A stretch of DNA of 64,000 bases. Origin: Climacteris rufus (taxonomy: Eukaryota; Chordata; Aves; Passeriformes; Climacteridae). The number at the start of each line of letters is the position of its first letter. The first letter of the stretch is position 1. The position numbers and the translations under genes are program-made. Positions 25,412-37,567 of the stretch are shown here, in pieces. The stretch is from contig VZRZ01003220.1 in the NCBI GenBank assembly GCA_013398175.1, positions 182,425 through 246,424 of the forward strand, in the 5' to 3' direction. The notes under the pieces are model-generated. The model was not told the origin of the DNA. It was given only the letters and a program-made list of their open reading frames with translations, and ran no database searches.

Positions 25412-28400
25412 TTTCTTCTGGAAGCTTCAGAAGTATCTGCTGGTGGGGTTTATTTGCCTGCATTTACTGAATTTTTATGTCTATTTATTATGACAGTTAG
25501 CAGCAGCTTTACATCTCTTAACCTAAATGCTATGAATAATGTGTGTTTAGAGTATTGATCTATCAAGTACCCTTAAGGTAGCTCCATTTGACTTGGAGAT
25601 TTATATTTCAACTTCAATTAGAATAAGTCATCAAAATGTCTTCTTTAGCAATTCTCTTTGGTTTAAAGAAATGAGGAAGTATATGAACTACATGGCTACT
25701 GATGTGCTGTGTGTTTTCAGAGAGAAACTGGGAGTTAGGATTGTACAGCTGCATGGATGTTACCTGAGTGTAGGGAAACCTCACTGCTGGATATGAGTGG
25801 CATTTCAGGAAAATAAAGTAGAACTGGGGGATGTGTTTAAAGCTGAGTATTTTTAATGAGTTTTTTTGCCTGGTGGCTGGACTTAGTGAAGCTCAGTATT
25901 CTCAAAATTGCCTGGATTTGGAGTCACACTTCCCAAAACTCATTTTTGTTGCAATATTGCTGAACCCAGCCAGAAAGAATAGGGAAAAGGTTTTGCCAGG
26001 CTTGATTAAATCCAGTAGCATTCACTTTTTCCTTAGTTACAAGTGGACAGAACTTACCTTTCTTCTCCTGAGTGTTCAATCTTGGAGAACTCCAGCTTGA
26101 CCCAAGCAGCAATTGCTGCTCCCAAACTCCTGCACTGAGGCTTTATCCCTGTTCTTGTCTGTGCTTTTCACACTGAAATATGTTTTCCTTTTTACCATGC
26201 TTTTGAAGGTACCTGAATTCCTGTGGACTGGAGTTTTTTCTTTTCCCAGATAATACCTTTGCTGCTCCCAAGTATTGGGGCTGGGGGGAAAAGATGGGAT
26301 GAAGTCATAATGTGAAAATTGCTTTTGTTAGAGCCAAGATTAGTGTTAGTGAACATATTCCTCTCCCTTGCCCAAAATAGAGACTGTGGCTCTCCTCACA
26401 GGTAGAGGGGCTTTCAGAGAAGATTCCCAAAGCCTTGATAATGCCATAATTCCAGCCTGGCACTGGCAGGGCTCACCTGCTGATCCACACCAGGTTCTGC
26501 CTTTCTTTGCACAAGGTTTGCTCTTTTCCCCCTCTGGGTGCTGAGAAATGCCTCCCTTAGTGTTCACATGACAATTAAGTGTCTTTTTTCCAGAATTTCA
26601 GTTGCTTAGAGAACTGTGTACCCAGTCAGTCTGTGAAAGAAATGGCATGGAAATAACACGGATCATAAGTGGTTTAAGTGATTTACCCTGGCATTATCAG
26701 GTGGCAGTTCTGTTGTGGTGCCCATTGTGCTCCCTGCAACGCCTGGGTAGCTCAGTGATGAGGTGAAGTGAGTGGGCAAATGCAGGTTAAATGGTCTGTG
26801 AGATCTGGTTCCTGAGCTCTGATTTTATTCAACAGCTAAAGCAGGGCATGGAGGATGATGCTTTCTAAAGCAGCACCTGCAATCCTACATCCACCAGCAG
26901 AATTATTAACTTGATTTTTCTCAATAAATGTCTGAAGCTACACCTTAAAAATTGCAAGGTAGGCTGGGTTTCTGTAAGGCTGGATTCTCATCCCTCACCC
27001 TCCCAGACTTCTGCCCTGGAGAGGGCACACGTTCCTGTACAAAGCCTCTCCTCATGTCCCTGGATGGAATGCAGGCTGGCAGGGGGATTCCAAATGTTCA
27101 ACAGAAAAATGGCTCTGATGTATTTATCCAGCAATTGTGCTAAGCAGCTTTTGCTCTCCAATTGAATCAAGTATTTTATCACCATTTCAGGCTGCAGGTA
27201 ATAGACTGAGCGGAATATTTTGGATCTCACCCCTCTTCCATTATTCATGGTGGGTTGTCTCTGTTCTCAGCTTGCCAGATGAATTAAGTGTGTTTTCAAT
27301 AGTTAGGCTTGATTTATTCTTTCTTCAGCTTGTGTAATGCTTAAACAATTCCCAGGCAGATTTGGAAGATAACTTCTTGAAGACACAAAGTTTAGGATCA
27401 CATTGATCTCTCACGCACTGATGCATCAAACTGACACCATCCATTTGAGAGCAGAGCTCACCAAGAGAAACTCATTTTTGAAGATTGTAGGTTGTCTCTT
27501 TCACAAACCTGTTTTTTTCTTTAGTGGCAATATTTAAAAAGCAGTTCCTTTTATTCATCCCCAGATGACTCATCTACACTTTGATACTATAAGGCTATTG
27601 AACAGCAGAAGTTATAGACTCTGCTTTTTGGCAGTGGAACTGAAATATTGGAGGGTTTGGCTGAAGTGACAGTGCCCTGGCTGGGTATCCTTGCACAGTG
27701 GGGAGAAGGATGGCTAAGGGGGATATGAGGAGTTTGGGGGAATAAAGCAAGAGCTGGTAGCACTGGGAATTCACCCTTAGTATAAAAGGGAGGTTTATTT
27801 TGCAGGGGTCATGACAGAAATGAAAATGGTGATTTGAGCTGGACAATCTGTTTGTGCTTGATGGCTGTGTCAGATCCTTCCTAAGGAGGAATAAAGTTTA
27901 TGGACTGGAGGAAGAAGGCTGTCACTGTGGAGGTACATGGATGAATCAGTTGCTTTGTACCTGAATTACCTCTTTTGGTTCTTTCCTACATGAAATCTTT
28001 CATGTGAAAGAACTGAATGAGTAGTTAAAGTGCTGTGCAAACAGAGGCTTGTAGAGAGTAAGGCAGGGACTGCTTGAGAAAGGACACAGCCAGTTTACAT
28101 TGTTAGTTCCTTAAATAGAAAATAAAATAGTTTTCAATTCAGAGATGAGTGTTGAGCCGCTCCTCATGCAGGAGGATGAAGAGGTGTGTGTGTGTTGCCT
28201 GTGTCAAGGAGCTGTTCTGCTGAGTCTCTGTTCTGTTATTCCTCTCTTTTTGGCAAGTCCTTGAAAATAGTTTAGTGATTAATCAAGCTATTGCTGTACA
28301 CCACAAAGCAGTGATCTCATGGATAAACTTGCTTAGAAAACCCTTTCTCATCTATTATAGCAAATTTAGCCAGGCATTTGAAATACTTCATTTTTATTAA

Positions 28401-31400
28401 TTGTTTCTCTGCCAGAAATATTTTAACTGCATTTGTATGAGCCAGTGATAACTTTTTATATGTCTGGGAGCCAAGAAGCTACTGAAGGTTGCACAGTTCG
28501 GTAAAATGTTTTTCCCAGCCTTGCCTGCTGTAAGGAAATGGCTGTGGAAGTTTCCCTGGATTCTAATAAAGAGCAATGGGAGATTGGATGGCAGGGAACA
28601 AGGATACCTGGAGAGGGTGGGTGTTAGGGAAGCCTGTGAGGAGCACCTCACAGTGCTCAGTGCTGGGGTTTGGCAAGTCCCTGTGGGCTGGTAACAGCAC
28701 AGTGCAGTCCTGGGAACTGGGGAAGCAGGCACTTGGTGCCCTTCCTCTGGTAAATCAGGCTTGCAGTTGTAAAATGTTCAAATACAGTTGGCTTCTGGGA
28801 AGAGGGAGGGTTTAACATGAGTGAAATAGCTGGGAAGGCTGTCAGGAGCCAGCCTGCTGGAATGGGAGGTTTTCCCTCATTGAGCCACTGCAGAGGTGCC
28901 AGGGGAAGAGGAATGCTGAAGTTTTTTTGTGATTTTTGGGATTCCATTGCTGCACTGTCAGGACCTGTGCGCTGGGTGAGGGATGGGGCTGGCACCTGCA
29001 TGGCCTTTGGGACCCATTAAAAGACCCCAGAATGAGGTGTCTTACAGGGCAAGTGAATATTTTCAGGGCCACACACAAACAGGTTTCAAGCCTGTACCTG
29101 GCATTTAGTAACTGAAAATCCCATTCTGAGTTCAGTTTTGACCCTGGTGTCTCATACTCACTTCCTACTGCTGAGTCTGGTGGTGTGGATTTGCTTCTGA
29201 GTTTGCTCCTGGAGAGCTGCAGTTGAGCCACCAGTTCTTCTTTCTCTCTCAGGAAAGTTTGTTTTCCCTACGCAGTAGTGTGATTTGAGCTCTTAAATAT
29301 TTTATTCTTTAAACTGGTCACTAGCAGAGGCATGTTCCACTTCAATTTTAAGGCAAAACTGGTAGTCTTTGACAAAACTTTTCACTTTAATGCTAACCCT
29401 GTGACTCTTGGCCAGTCCTGTAGTTACGAAGAGAAACCTTTATCATTTTTATTTCTCCCTGTATTTATGGAGGAATGCATGATGTGCTTATGTTAGTGTG
29501 TGCTATCTGTGGTGCCATGAGCTGTGTTTTGAAGATGCTGAGCTCAGGAGTGAGGTGGGAAACTGCTGAGCAGGACAAGGGCAGCCTCTGCTGTCCATGA
29601 TAAAATTCCCAGATGGCTGGTGACAGCTGAGGAAACAGCTGCAAGTGTAACCCAAGAGGTTGCCTGGTACGTGGCATAGCCCAAGCATGCATCCATTGTA
29701 TTTTAGGATTGCTCTGAAAAATATTCCTGATATATCCAGATGACTGTGCTCTGTTAGTCAATTCGAGACAGGCTTGCTCTTGGCTTTTCCAAGGTGATTC
29801 TCACTGGCTTTAGGACTCAGAGGGAGCTGACCTTCCAGTGTGCTGCCTGTGCCCCACAGACACGTGTGGGTGCTCTGACAGTGCCTGTCACGGGTTTATT
29901 TTGGGCAAAAATGGGTTGCTGATCTGAGTTTAGTTACCCACACATCGTGTTGGTCACTGCTGTGCTGTTGTCCTCGTTGGCAGTGAGACTCCAGCTTTGG
30001 GCACCCGTGTGTCAGGTGTGCATGCCACATGGATTATAAAAGCTTGTTTAATTCCTACTGGAGCCCTTGATGCTTTTGTCCAAGCTGTGTTTAAAAAAAA
30101 GAAGAAAAAATGTTGGAAAACTGGAGTCTGAAATATGCATGAGCTGTTTGAATAAGATCTCCCTTGTCCTGTATGTGTGTGTGACTTGCATGAGTTGCTT
30201 GCTCCATACAGTGAACTCAATGGTGTTCTCCTCAAGGGGGAAAAAATAAATATGTAAGTATATAGTATAAGTATAATATATAAATGCATTGGTTCAAAAA
30301 AATAAAATGGAACAGTCCTCTTGGTCATCTTTGGGTTTGTTGTTTTGGTGTATTGATGTTTATGAAGCTTTGGGGTTACTTGAAGCCACTAAATTATCTT
30401 TCAATGTAGAAAACACGATTAAAAATTCACGGATGTTTTAGTGGCATGAATATTCACAGCCTTCCCTAACTGTGCCATTGGTAGCTGATGAATTTGCTCT
30501 CCATCCTGCTCCTGTTGATAGGCAGTAAGCTGCTACCAGCTGATGGCTTGGGGAATGTTGCTGTAGCTACACAAATCACCCGTGCTGTCAGCAGCAGCTC
30601 GAAAATCAGGCAGCTGACTGTGTGTGCCTTCTGCTGTTGGTGTAACTTGTCCCCTGGCTGCGGTGGGGCTTTCTGAGACAGCCACGGTGACTTCACAGGG
30701 ATGAGCTCACTCTGTGCCCTGCGAGGCACCCCTGACTTTCCTTGGCACATGAAAGCAAAAGAGCTGCTGCAATGAGCAGCAAAGCACCGACAGCCTGTGA
30801 TGTATTTTAAGATCAAGTTGGTAAAGGAGACCTTTAAAAGCCCATCTGGAATTGTGTTTTGTTCCCCAGCTGTGCCAGGTTGGCCGCTTCTCCAGGGCCT
30901 GGGACTGCAAACTCGGCTACTGTGGCAAAAAGCAGGAAAAACGGATTCCCAGGATAGGCTTGCAAGAGACCTTGGAGGGGTTTTTTTGCCTTGCAATGTG
31001 GTAAAATAGTCGAAGAAGCATTCATTGTGTTAATACTTGAGTGATTTCTGTCATGTGAGATCCCTTCTGAGGCATCTGGAGCATCTTTGCTTGGTCTGTG
31101 TATCAGACTCCCCTTGTTGCCAGCTGCTGGAGCACATGGAGAGGAGAAGCAAAGGTGCCAGTCACCCAAATGGCTCAGAGAATGTACCTGCTGTGAAGAG
31201 CACACTGTGACAGCCCCCTTAAAGCCTGCCTTATCATCCCAACCTTGTCCTGCTGTTCCCCAGGACCAGCCAAAGCCACTTACTGCAGGGAAAGCAGCTC
31301 ATCACTTGTCTCTCTCCGAGCGAACTGATGTTTGCAGCTCGTTACACGGTGCCCTGTTAACAAGAAGCTTCAGTTCAGAAAGAACTCTGTGTTTCCAGGT

Positions 31401-34048
31401 GCATTTCAGCCGTGGGCTGTGGTTGTGTGTGTAATTGGGGCCACAGAAATGCCTTTCATCCTCACAGCAGCAAGGAACAGGACCTTGGTGGTTCGGAGAC
31501 AGTGGAGGGAATGTGTTGTTGAGCAGCTGCTGAGCACAGGTAGTTGGCAAAGTCAGCAGCTGTAGGAGGCTTTGGTGTCACAGCCTTGCAAAAAGGGCTC
31601 CTCCGTGCAAATTCCTGTGTGTTGGGCAGAAGGTTTTCCTAGAAGGAGAAAGCAGCTGTTTGAACTTGGCTGTTTATGACTCACTTGATGCCCTAACAAT
31701 CAATTTAGGCACACAGACTTGTTAAATGATGGCTTACTGTTTGCTTAACTGCTTAATTTGGGATCATTGAAGGAATCACCGGGTGGAATAGATGGAAAAG
31801 CACTCCCTTCATAGAACTTAACCAGCTGTTGTGTGCTTTTTGAAAAGCTCCTCGTTAGACCCTGTTCTGTCTAACTCAGTGTTCTTTTGGATTAGTCTGC
31901 TCCAAATGGATGTGAGTGAGGCTCAGGAGCCTTTTTCAGGCAGCAGCAAATGACTGAATATGCTATATTTTCTCCTGGAACAATAAACATGTTAGCAGCA
32001 TTGCTAAGCTGGAGCTGATGGGCTCCAATGCCTTTTGCTGGAATGTGCCACAGGCAGTCTCAGACTCCAGGGAGCAGGAAGGGTTTGGGCACAGTGTTCA
32101 AGTAGAGAAAATCGGTTGTGTGCTTGGTTGCTACAGCTGCTGTGCTGCTCAGCTTCCTCAGTGGGGATTCCAGGACCAAGCTGGGTGTTGTCCTTCATGG
32201 GTGACCTTGGATGTGGCATGCCAGGCTGGGCTGCACTTCCAGCTGCTTGTCTTGCCCCTGTGGCTCACCATGAAGTGGCCCAAGCAGTGCTCTAACAGCT
32301 GTAGCCACATGCTACATGTGAAATCTAAGGTTGTTCCTCTGGATTCTCCCCACTAGAACTCAGTGTGTCTCTGTCAGATGGAAAAGGTACCATATGTCAA
32401 TTAATGATTTCCTTAATAGTGTGGTTAAGCAGCAGTGCAATCAAAGCAGTGACAGAGTTAAAATTATCTCCTCATTAGACTGAGAACCAAACAAGTCCTG
32501 GTTTATGGGAAGAGGAGGGAAGCAGGGAAAGAGTTTGTATTTAAAATGCAATTCTGGGAAGGATTGGGGTATGAGAAGGGGTTTGTGTCACCCCATTGAG
32601 GTGAGCCTGACACTTGTGTGAGTTACCTTTAGCCAGATCAGAATGAGCTTTTTTAAGCCTCTTGCTGGGCTGAAAATAGTGTGGCAAAGCTTAGTGAAAT
32701 CTCTTTGGGACTGTGCAGGCTTTATTTCTGTTTGTCTTGAAAAAATTTATTTTTACAAGGGCCACAAGTCCTTCTTTTTCTTAACCACCCCACCTAAGCT
32801 GGGGTGTGTCAGAGGTGTTGGTGGTTCTGTGTTAGGACTGTTCAAGGGGAGTAGCAGGGCAGTTTTACAGCTCCTCTCTGTGAGCCTCCTGCTATCCAGG
32901 AGGGCCCAAGATGGGCCTCTACAAAACTGCAGGGCTTTGTGGCTTCGTAGTGTTGAGATGGCTGCAAAAAAAATGTCCCCAGGGGCTCCTGCAGCCAGTG
33001 GCAACTCCCTGGAAAATAACTGCCATAAGCCAGTGACTCCCTTAATGTGGATCAGCAAAGGAGCAGCACCACAGTGTGAGGGTCAGTGGCTTGGGAGATG
33101 ATGCTTCTGAATTTTTCAGTGTTCTGGAGGCTGGAGGGTTTGGTAAATCCGGAGGGTTGTGGTGTCAAATTCATTACACTTAATATACTGGATTTAAATC
33201 CATCTTCTCTGTCTGCAAAAGGCAAGGAGAGCAGCACTTATTGCTGATCAGACTTATGGCTGTGTTCTGTTGGTCTATCAGACTTGCTTCTGTGTTGTTA
33301 AATATAGTGTATATATTAATAACAAATTGCACCTACTATGAGAAATAGAATAGGTCTCACAAATGTTTCCAAGCCAGTGACCACTGACAGACTGTGTTCT
33401 AGACTGTAAGACTGTTGCTGTGTCTCTTTGTTATGGGGATTAATTAAAAAGTTGAAATACTGTGTTTTTTTGAAGCACATGGTGGCCCAGCCCCTTGGTG
33501 TGAGTAGGGGCTTGTGAGAACTTGGTGATGGCCTTGTTCAGAAAGGCTGGAACAGGCCAAGGTTTTCCCCCACCTCTTTCCAAATACAGCATAACTTTAT
33601 AAATACCTTGTTAGCATTTGCATGCTGAGAACTTCTCAATGCCAGGGAAAAAAAGCTCTTGGTGAACTTAAATTAATTCTGTTCCTCTTGCCTGTAGGCA
33701 TTTCAGAATGAATCTTCCTTGCTTCCTAATGTGGAGAAGAACTTTATCCCCAGAGGAGTGGGGTGTGCCAGTCACCCACCATCCAAACATGATTCACAGG
33801 CTGGGTTCAAACTCTTGCAGTTGTAACTTCACCTGAATTTTTTTCCAAGTTCATAGTGATCCTGAATGACAGGAACACAGCGTAGAGATGAGATTTTTGC
33901 CTTTCTAAACTGACTTCAAAACACTCAAGTATGCTGTGCCCGCTGAGTGAAAGGGCAAGGTAAAATTTGGGGGTTAATTTGCTCTACAACCTTCTCAGTG
34001 GTGACAGCACAAGGTTATTCCAAATGGCAGTGAGGGAATGGTGCTTGT

Positions 34049-34085
34049 CTGTGTGGGGTGTGCTCAATCTGTGTGGGGTGTGCTC
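34049..34085. repeat. Tandem duplication, 20-bp unit, about 1.9 copies
   Basis: CTGTGTGGGGTGTGCTCAAT is followed immediately by CTGTGTGGGGTGTGCTC. Confidence 0.9.
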
Positions 34086-35074
34086 TGGCTGGGTGGTTTT
34101 GCTGGCTTTTTTTATTCCTGAGCAGATGTTTGCAGCTGCTGCAGTGTCCTGCAGCATTGTAGCAGGACCTGTGCTCCTGTTTCCCATGCCCACCCAGCTG
34201 CTGCTTTTCCAGCTGTGCTTTGTGCATGTTTGGAGTTTCCATCGTGCCTGTTTCCCCTCAGAAATCACCAATCTTTGATATTTAGTCTGCTCTTGATGTA
34301 AGCGTTCCTGCTTTGCGTGCCTGCAGTGCTCTGCTCCACCACTGAGGAGTTATTTTGTCTCTAGAGCTCTTTATGGATTCTCCTAGTATTTGTCTGGCCA
34401 GCCACTTATAGTGCTCCCAGGCAGCTATTTTAGTGCTTCTCCTAATGCTTTCTTAAGGGCTAATGTGTTTTCAGTGCTGTGCTGGGAAAGCACGCAAGGT
34501 TTCAGCTAGCTGGGGTGCCATCAGTGCTCCTGCTCCCTGAAAGGATGAGCTGTTTGCTTGGAAATACCTGGGCCTCCTACCTGAACTCTTCACTCTTGCT
34601 GCTTTCTGTCTGATTTTGGCAATAAGTTTTGTCTCTGCTAAAAAATAGCATGGAAAGAGGAATCTGCTTTCGATGTCTCCTGAGGGCGTTTGTGGATGTG
34701 CAAGGTTTTAGCAGAAACGTTGGAAATAATCATGGCAATTAGCTGTGGCAGCTAATTGTGGTTCACTTACAGGTTGTTTGGATCCAGTTCACCCATCAGC
34801 AAAGTAGTGTAGGCAGGGAGGGATGAAAGAAACTGATTGAAATAGAGTGATTCAGGGTTGGCCTCCTCTATGTCTGGACCTTCCAAGCTGGTCGATGTGT
34901 ATTTTGGGGATGATTTCAAGCTGCACATACCAGATTGCAGAGCTGTGAACCCAGCAGATTTCACAGGCTTAGCAACCAAGGAAGAGTCCTACCAGCAGCT
35001 TGCTCTCTCCATTGTTTCTTCACTCAACACGGCCAAAATAATTTAAAAAAAAGAGGGAGAGGGAACTTTTTATA

Positions 35075-35345
35075 TGGGCAGATAGTGACAGGATGAGGGA
35101 GTGGGTTCAAACTGACGAAGGGCAGAGTTGGATGGGATGTTGGGAAGGAATTCTTGGCTGTGAGGGTGATGAGACCCTGGCACAGGGTGCCCAGAGAAGC
35201 TGTGGCTGCCCCTGGATCCCTGGCAGTGCCCAAGGCCAGGTTGGATGGGGCTTGGAACAGCCTGGGATAGGGGAAGGTGTCCCTGCCCATGGAATGGGAT
35301 GGGCTTAAGGTCCCCTCCAACCCAAATCTGTGATTCAGTTATTCT
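35075..35345 (+). mobile_element. CR1-type LINE 3' fragment
   Basis: Contains GGGCAGATAGTGACAGGATG, GACCCTGGCACAGGGTGCCC, GGCAGTGCCCAAGGCCAGGT, TGTCCCTGCCCATGG and a terminal CAACCCAAATCTGTGATTC. This is the standard order of a CR1 tail in sense orientation. 5'-truncated. Confidence 0.93.
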
Positions 35346-37194
35346 CTCTGGCCTCCTAAGGCTATCCCCACAGAGGAGAAGTAACCTGGGATTCCCAGTT
35401 GAAAGAGCTTTATGTAATAATTAGCATTGGTTCAAAGGAAAAAGTCCTGCTTCCCAGGGCTCTTTAGTGCAGTGAGAAAGCATTAAAAAGGTTCTTGGAA
35501 AGAAAGTATGGAGAGTATCAGATTGTGTGTGAGCTGAGCCAGCCTCACTTGGATGGAAAGCATATGTTCTGAAGTGTGTTTGAAATCCTTACCTTGATGC
35601 CTGTCCCTTCGTGGCTTCTCCACAGAGGCTTTTTTGCTCTGTTTTTCTGTGTATATTTAATTTTCCAGAGAAGAATGGTTCAATTTTCATTAACTAAGTG
35701 AGACTGTCAATGAAAATACAAACTGTAAAGGTGTCTCTGACAGCTTGTATAATTCAGAGCCAAATTGTAAATTGCCGCCTTCTAGGCCACTGAACACCTA
35801 TCACAGTGTATTAAACCCAGTTTAATTGATTTGGAAAAGCTTTAAGGAAGTGATCAAGCCAAAGATCTCCTGTTACTTTCCATTCCAAATCCCTCTCTCC
35901 CAGGATAATCTCTTTTCCCAGGACTGTTCATTCTTAAATAGCCTTAATGACTAGAAAAATTGTCATTTTCCCAGGAATTTTTTCTAGTGGTTTATTTCCA
36001 AGGCTTCTCATACTCTTAATATGACTTAAGCCTCAGTGTTCATAAAGGAAAGAGATGTGAACTGCAAACCCTTTGCAATGTGTGTGTCTCTGGTGTGTGG
36101 TTTGCAAATGACAACTGGGCAAGTAGTTCAAATTGGCTTTTCAGAGCTGGCTGTTGAAAATGGATTTGTTTTGTGTTGGATCCTCCTTGTGCCTTATTCT
36201 TTGGATGAAGCTGCAACAGTTTCTGTAGGGGGTAAATTGTAGATGGAGGTGTAAACACAGTAAATTATATGTTCCGTGTTTTTAAAACAAAGTAAAAATA
36301 CTCAAGCTGAAACAATTTGAAAAATTCCAATTAAAGTCCTACTAAAACAAGCCTTGTGATGGAGGGGGTGGAAAATTTGTAGAAAACAGTATTTTTAAAC
36401 AAAGACATGGAAAGAAATGTTTGGGTAATCCTGGTTTATCACGCATCCTGGCAGTGGCTAAGTTAGGGGGAAGACTTTGGTCTGTTTTTCTTTAAGATTC
36501 TTGAGTGATTTAACGTGGATGCCTTGACTTAATGATTATATAAACTGAAGGTGGGTTTGTGCACAGTGTGTGTCCATAAACCCAGCTGTGAGTGGGTTTG
36601 CCAAGGCAGAGGAGGGAGGTTTGGGGAGGGATGGAGTGCTGCTGCCAATGGCCTGCAGCAGCCCTTCCTGAGGGCATCCAGGCTCAGCCAGAGCACTGAG
36701 GGATGTGACTGAGCTTTGAGGGTGGCACTGGCTGTCAGATGAAATGACCAACTTCACTTTAGACCTTTCCTAAAACTTTATCTGTTCGTGCCTCCACTGT
36801 GCTTTCATGCATTTGAGCAGAATTACATCCAGCTTTGTAGCACAGCCGTGCAGGAGATGCTGAAATGAATAACTCTGAGCTATCAGGAGATGCTGTTGCA
36901 GTCATTGCCTTTATCTCAATGGTCAATTAAATAAAAACCTTTTGCTCTCTGGGCCTCCTTGCCCGAGATGAGCAATGAAGAAGCGGTCAGTGTGGGCACT
37001 GCAGTTCCAGTCAGCCCCCCTGCTGCCAGGGCTGGGTTTGGGGAGCAGTCCCACAGCTGATAAAAGCTTTTCCTGCTCCAGAGGAGCATGAGCACTTGTG
37101 TTTGTGAAACCATGGCCAGAGTGCTGCAGGGTACCCTGTGGCTGCTCCTTGTGCTGTATGCAAGGGCTCAGCCCCACTGTCCCGTGCTTAGGGT

Positions 37195-37567
37195 GATGGA
37201 GCAGCTCTGCTGAGAGAACTGGGGTTGTTCAGCCTGGAGAAGAAAAGTTTGAAAGTGACCTGATTGTGACCTTCCTACAAGAAGATAGACTACTTACAAG
37301 GGCTTGGAGTGAAAAGGCCTCAAACTGAGAGTGGGTTTAGATGAAATATTGGGAAGAAATTCTTCCCTGTGAGGGTGGGGAGGCCCTGGCACAGGGTGCC
37401 CAGGGAAGCTGTGGCTGCCCCTGGATCCCTGGCAGTGCCCAAGGCCAGGTTGGACAGGGCTTGGAGCACCCTGGGACAGTAGAAGGTGTCCCTGCCCATG
37501 GCAGCGGGTTGGAACAAGATAATCTTTAAGATTCCTTCCAACCTCAGTCATTCAGTGATTCTGTGAC
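37195..37567 (+). mobile_element. CR1-type LINE 3' fragment
   Basis: Longer CR1 tail: GGGGTTGTTCAGCCTGGAGA, then ATATTGGGAAGAAATTCTTC, GGCCCTGGCACAGGGTGCCC, GGCAGTGCCCAAGGCCAGGT, TTCCTTCCAACCTCAG and the terminal CATTCAGTGATTCTGTGAC. Closely similar to the copy 2 kb upstream and in the same orientation. Confidence 0.95.

Larger units (their letters stand above)
21052..35070. other. Intron 1 block without recognised gene
   Basis: Contains a probable CR1 remnant near 25.36 kb, a 20-bp duplication near 34.05 kb, and a consensus - strand donor near 26.06 kb (GAAAG|GTAAGT). An open frame at 34870-35046 on + ends directly before an A-run. No protein family recognised. Confidence 0.5.

Noticed and set aside
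26747..26820. tRNA-like motifs (GGGTAGCTCAGTG A-box-like and GGTTCCTGAGC B-box-like)
   Set aside because: The A-box is imperfect at its last two positions, the B-box lacks the core TCGA, and no cloverleaf is apparent.
30466..30996. A 176-codon - strand frame in intron 1
   Set aside because: Ser/Pro/Leu-rich random-like composition, with no recognisable domain and no splice or poly(A) signals.
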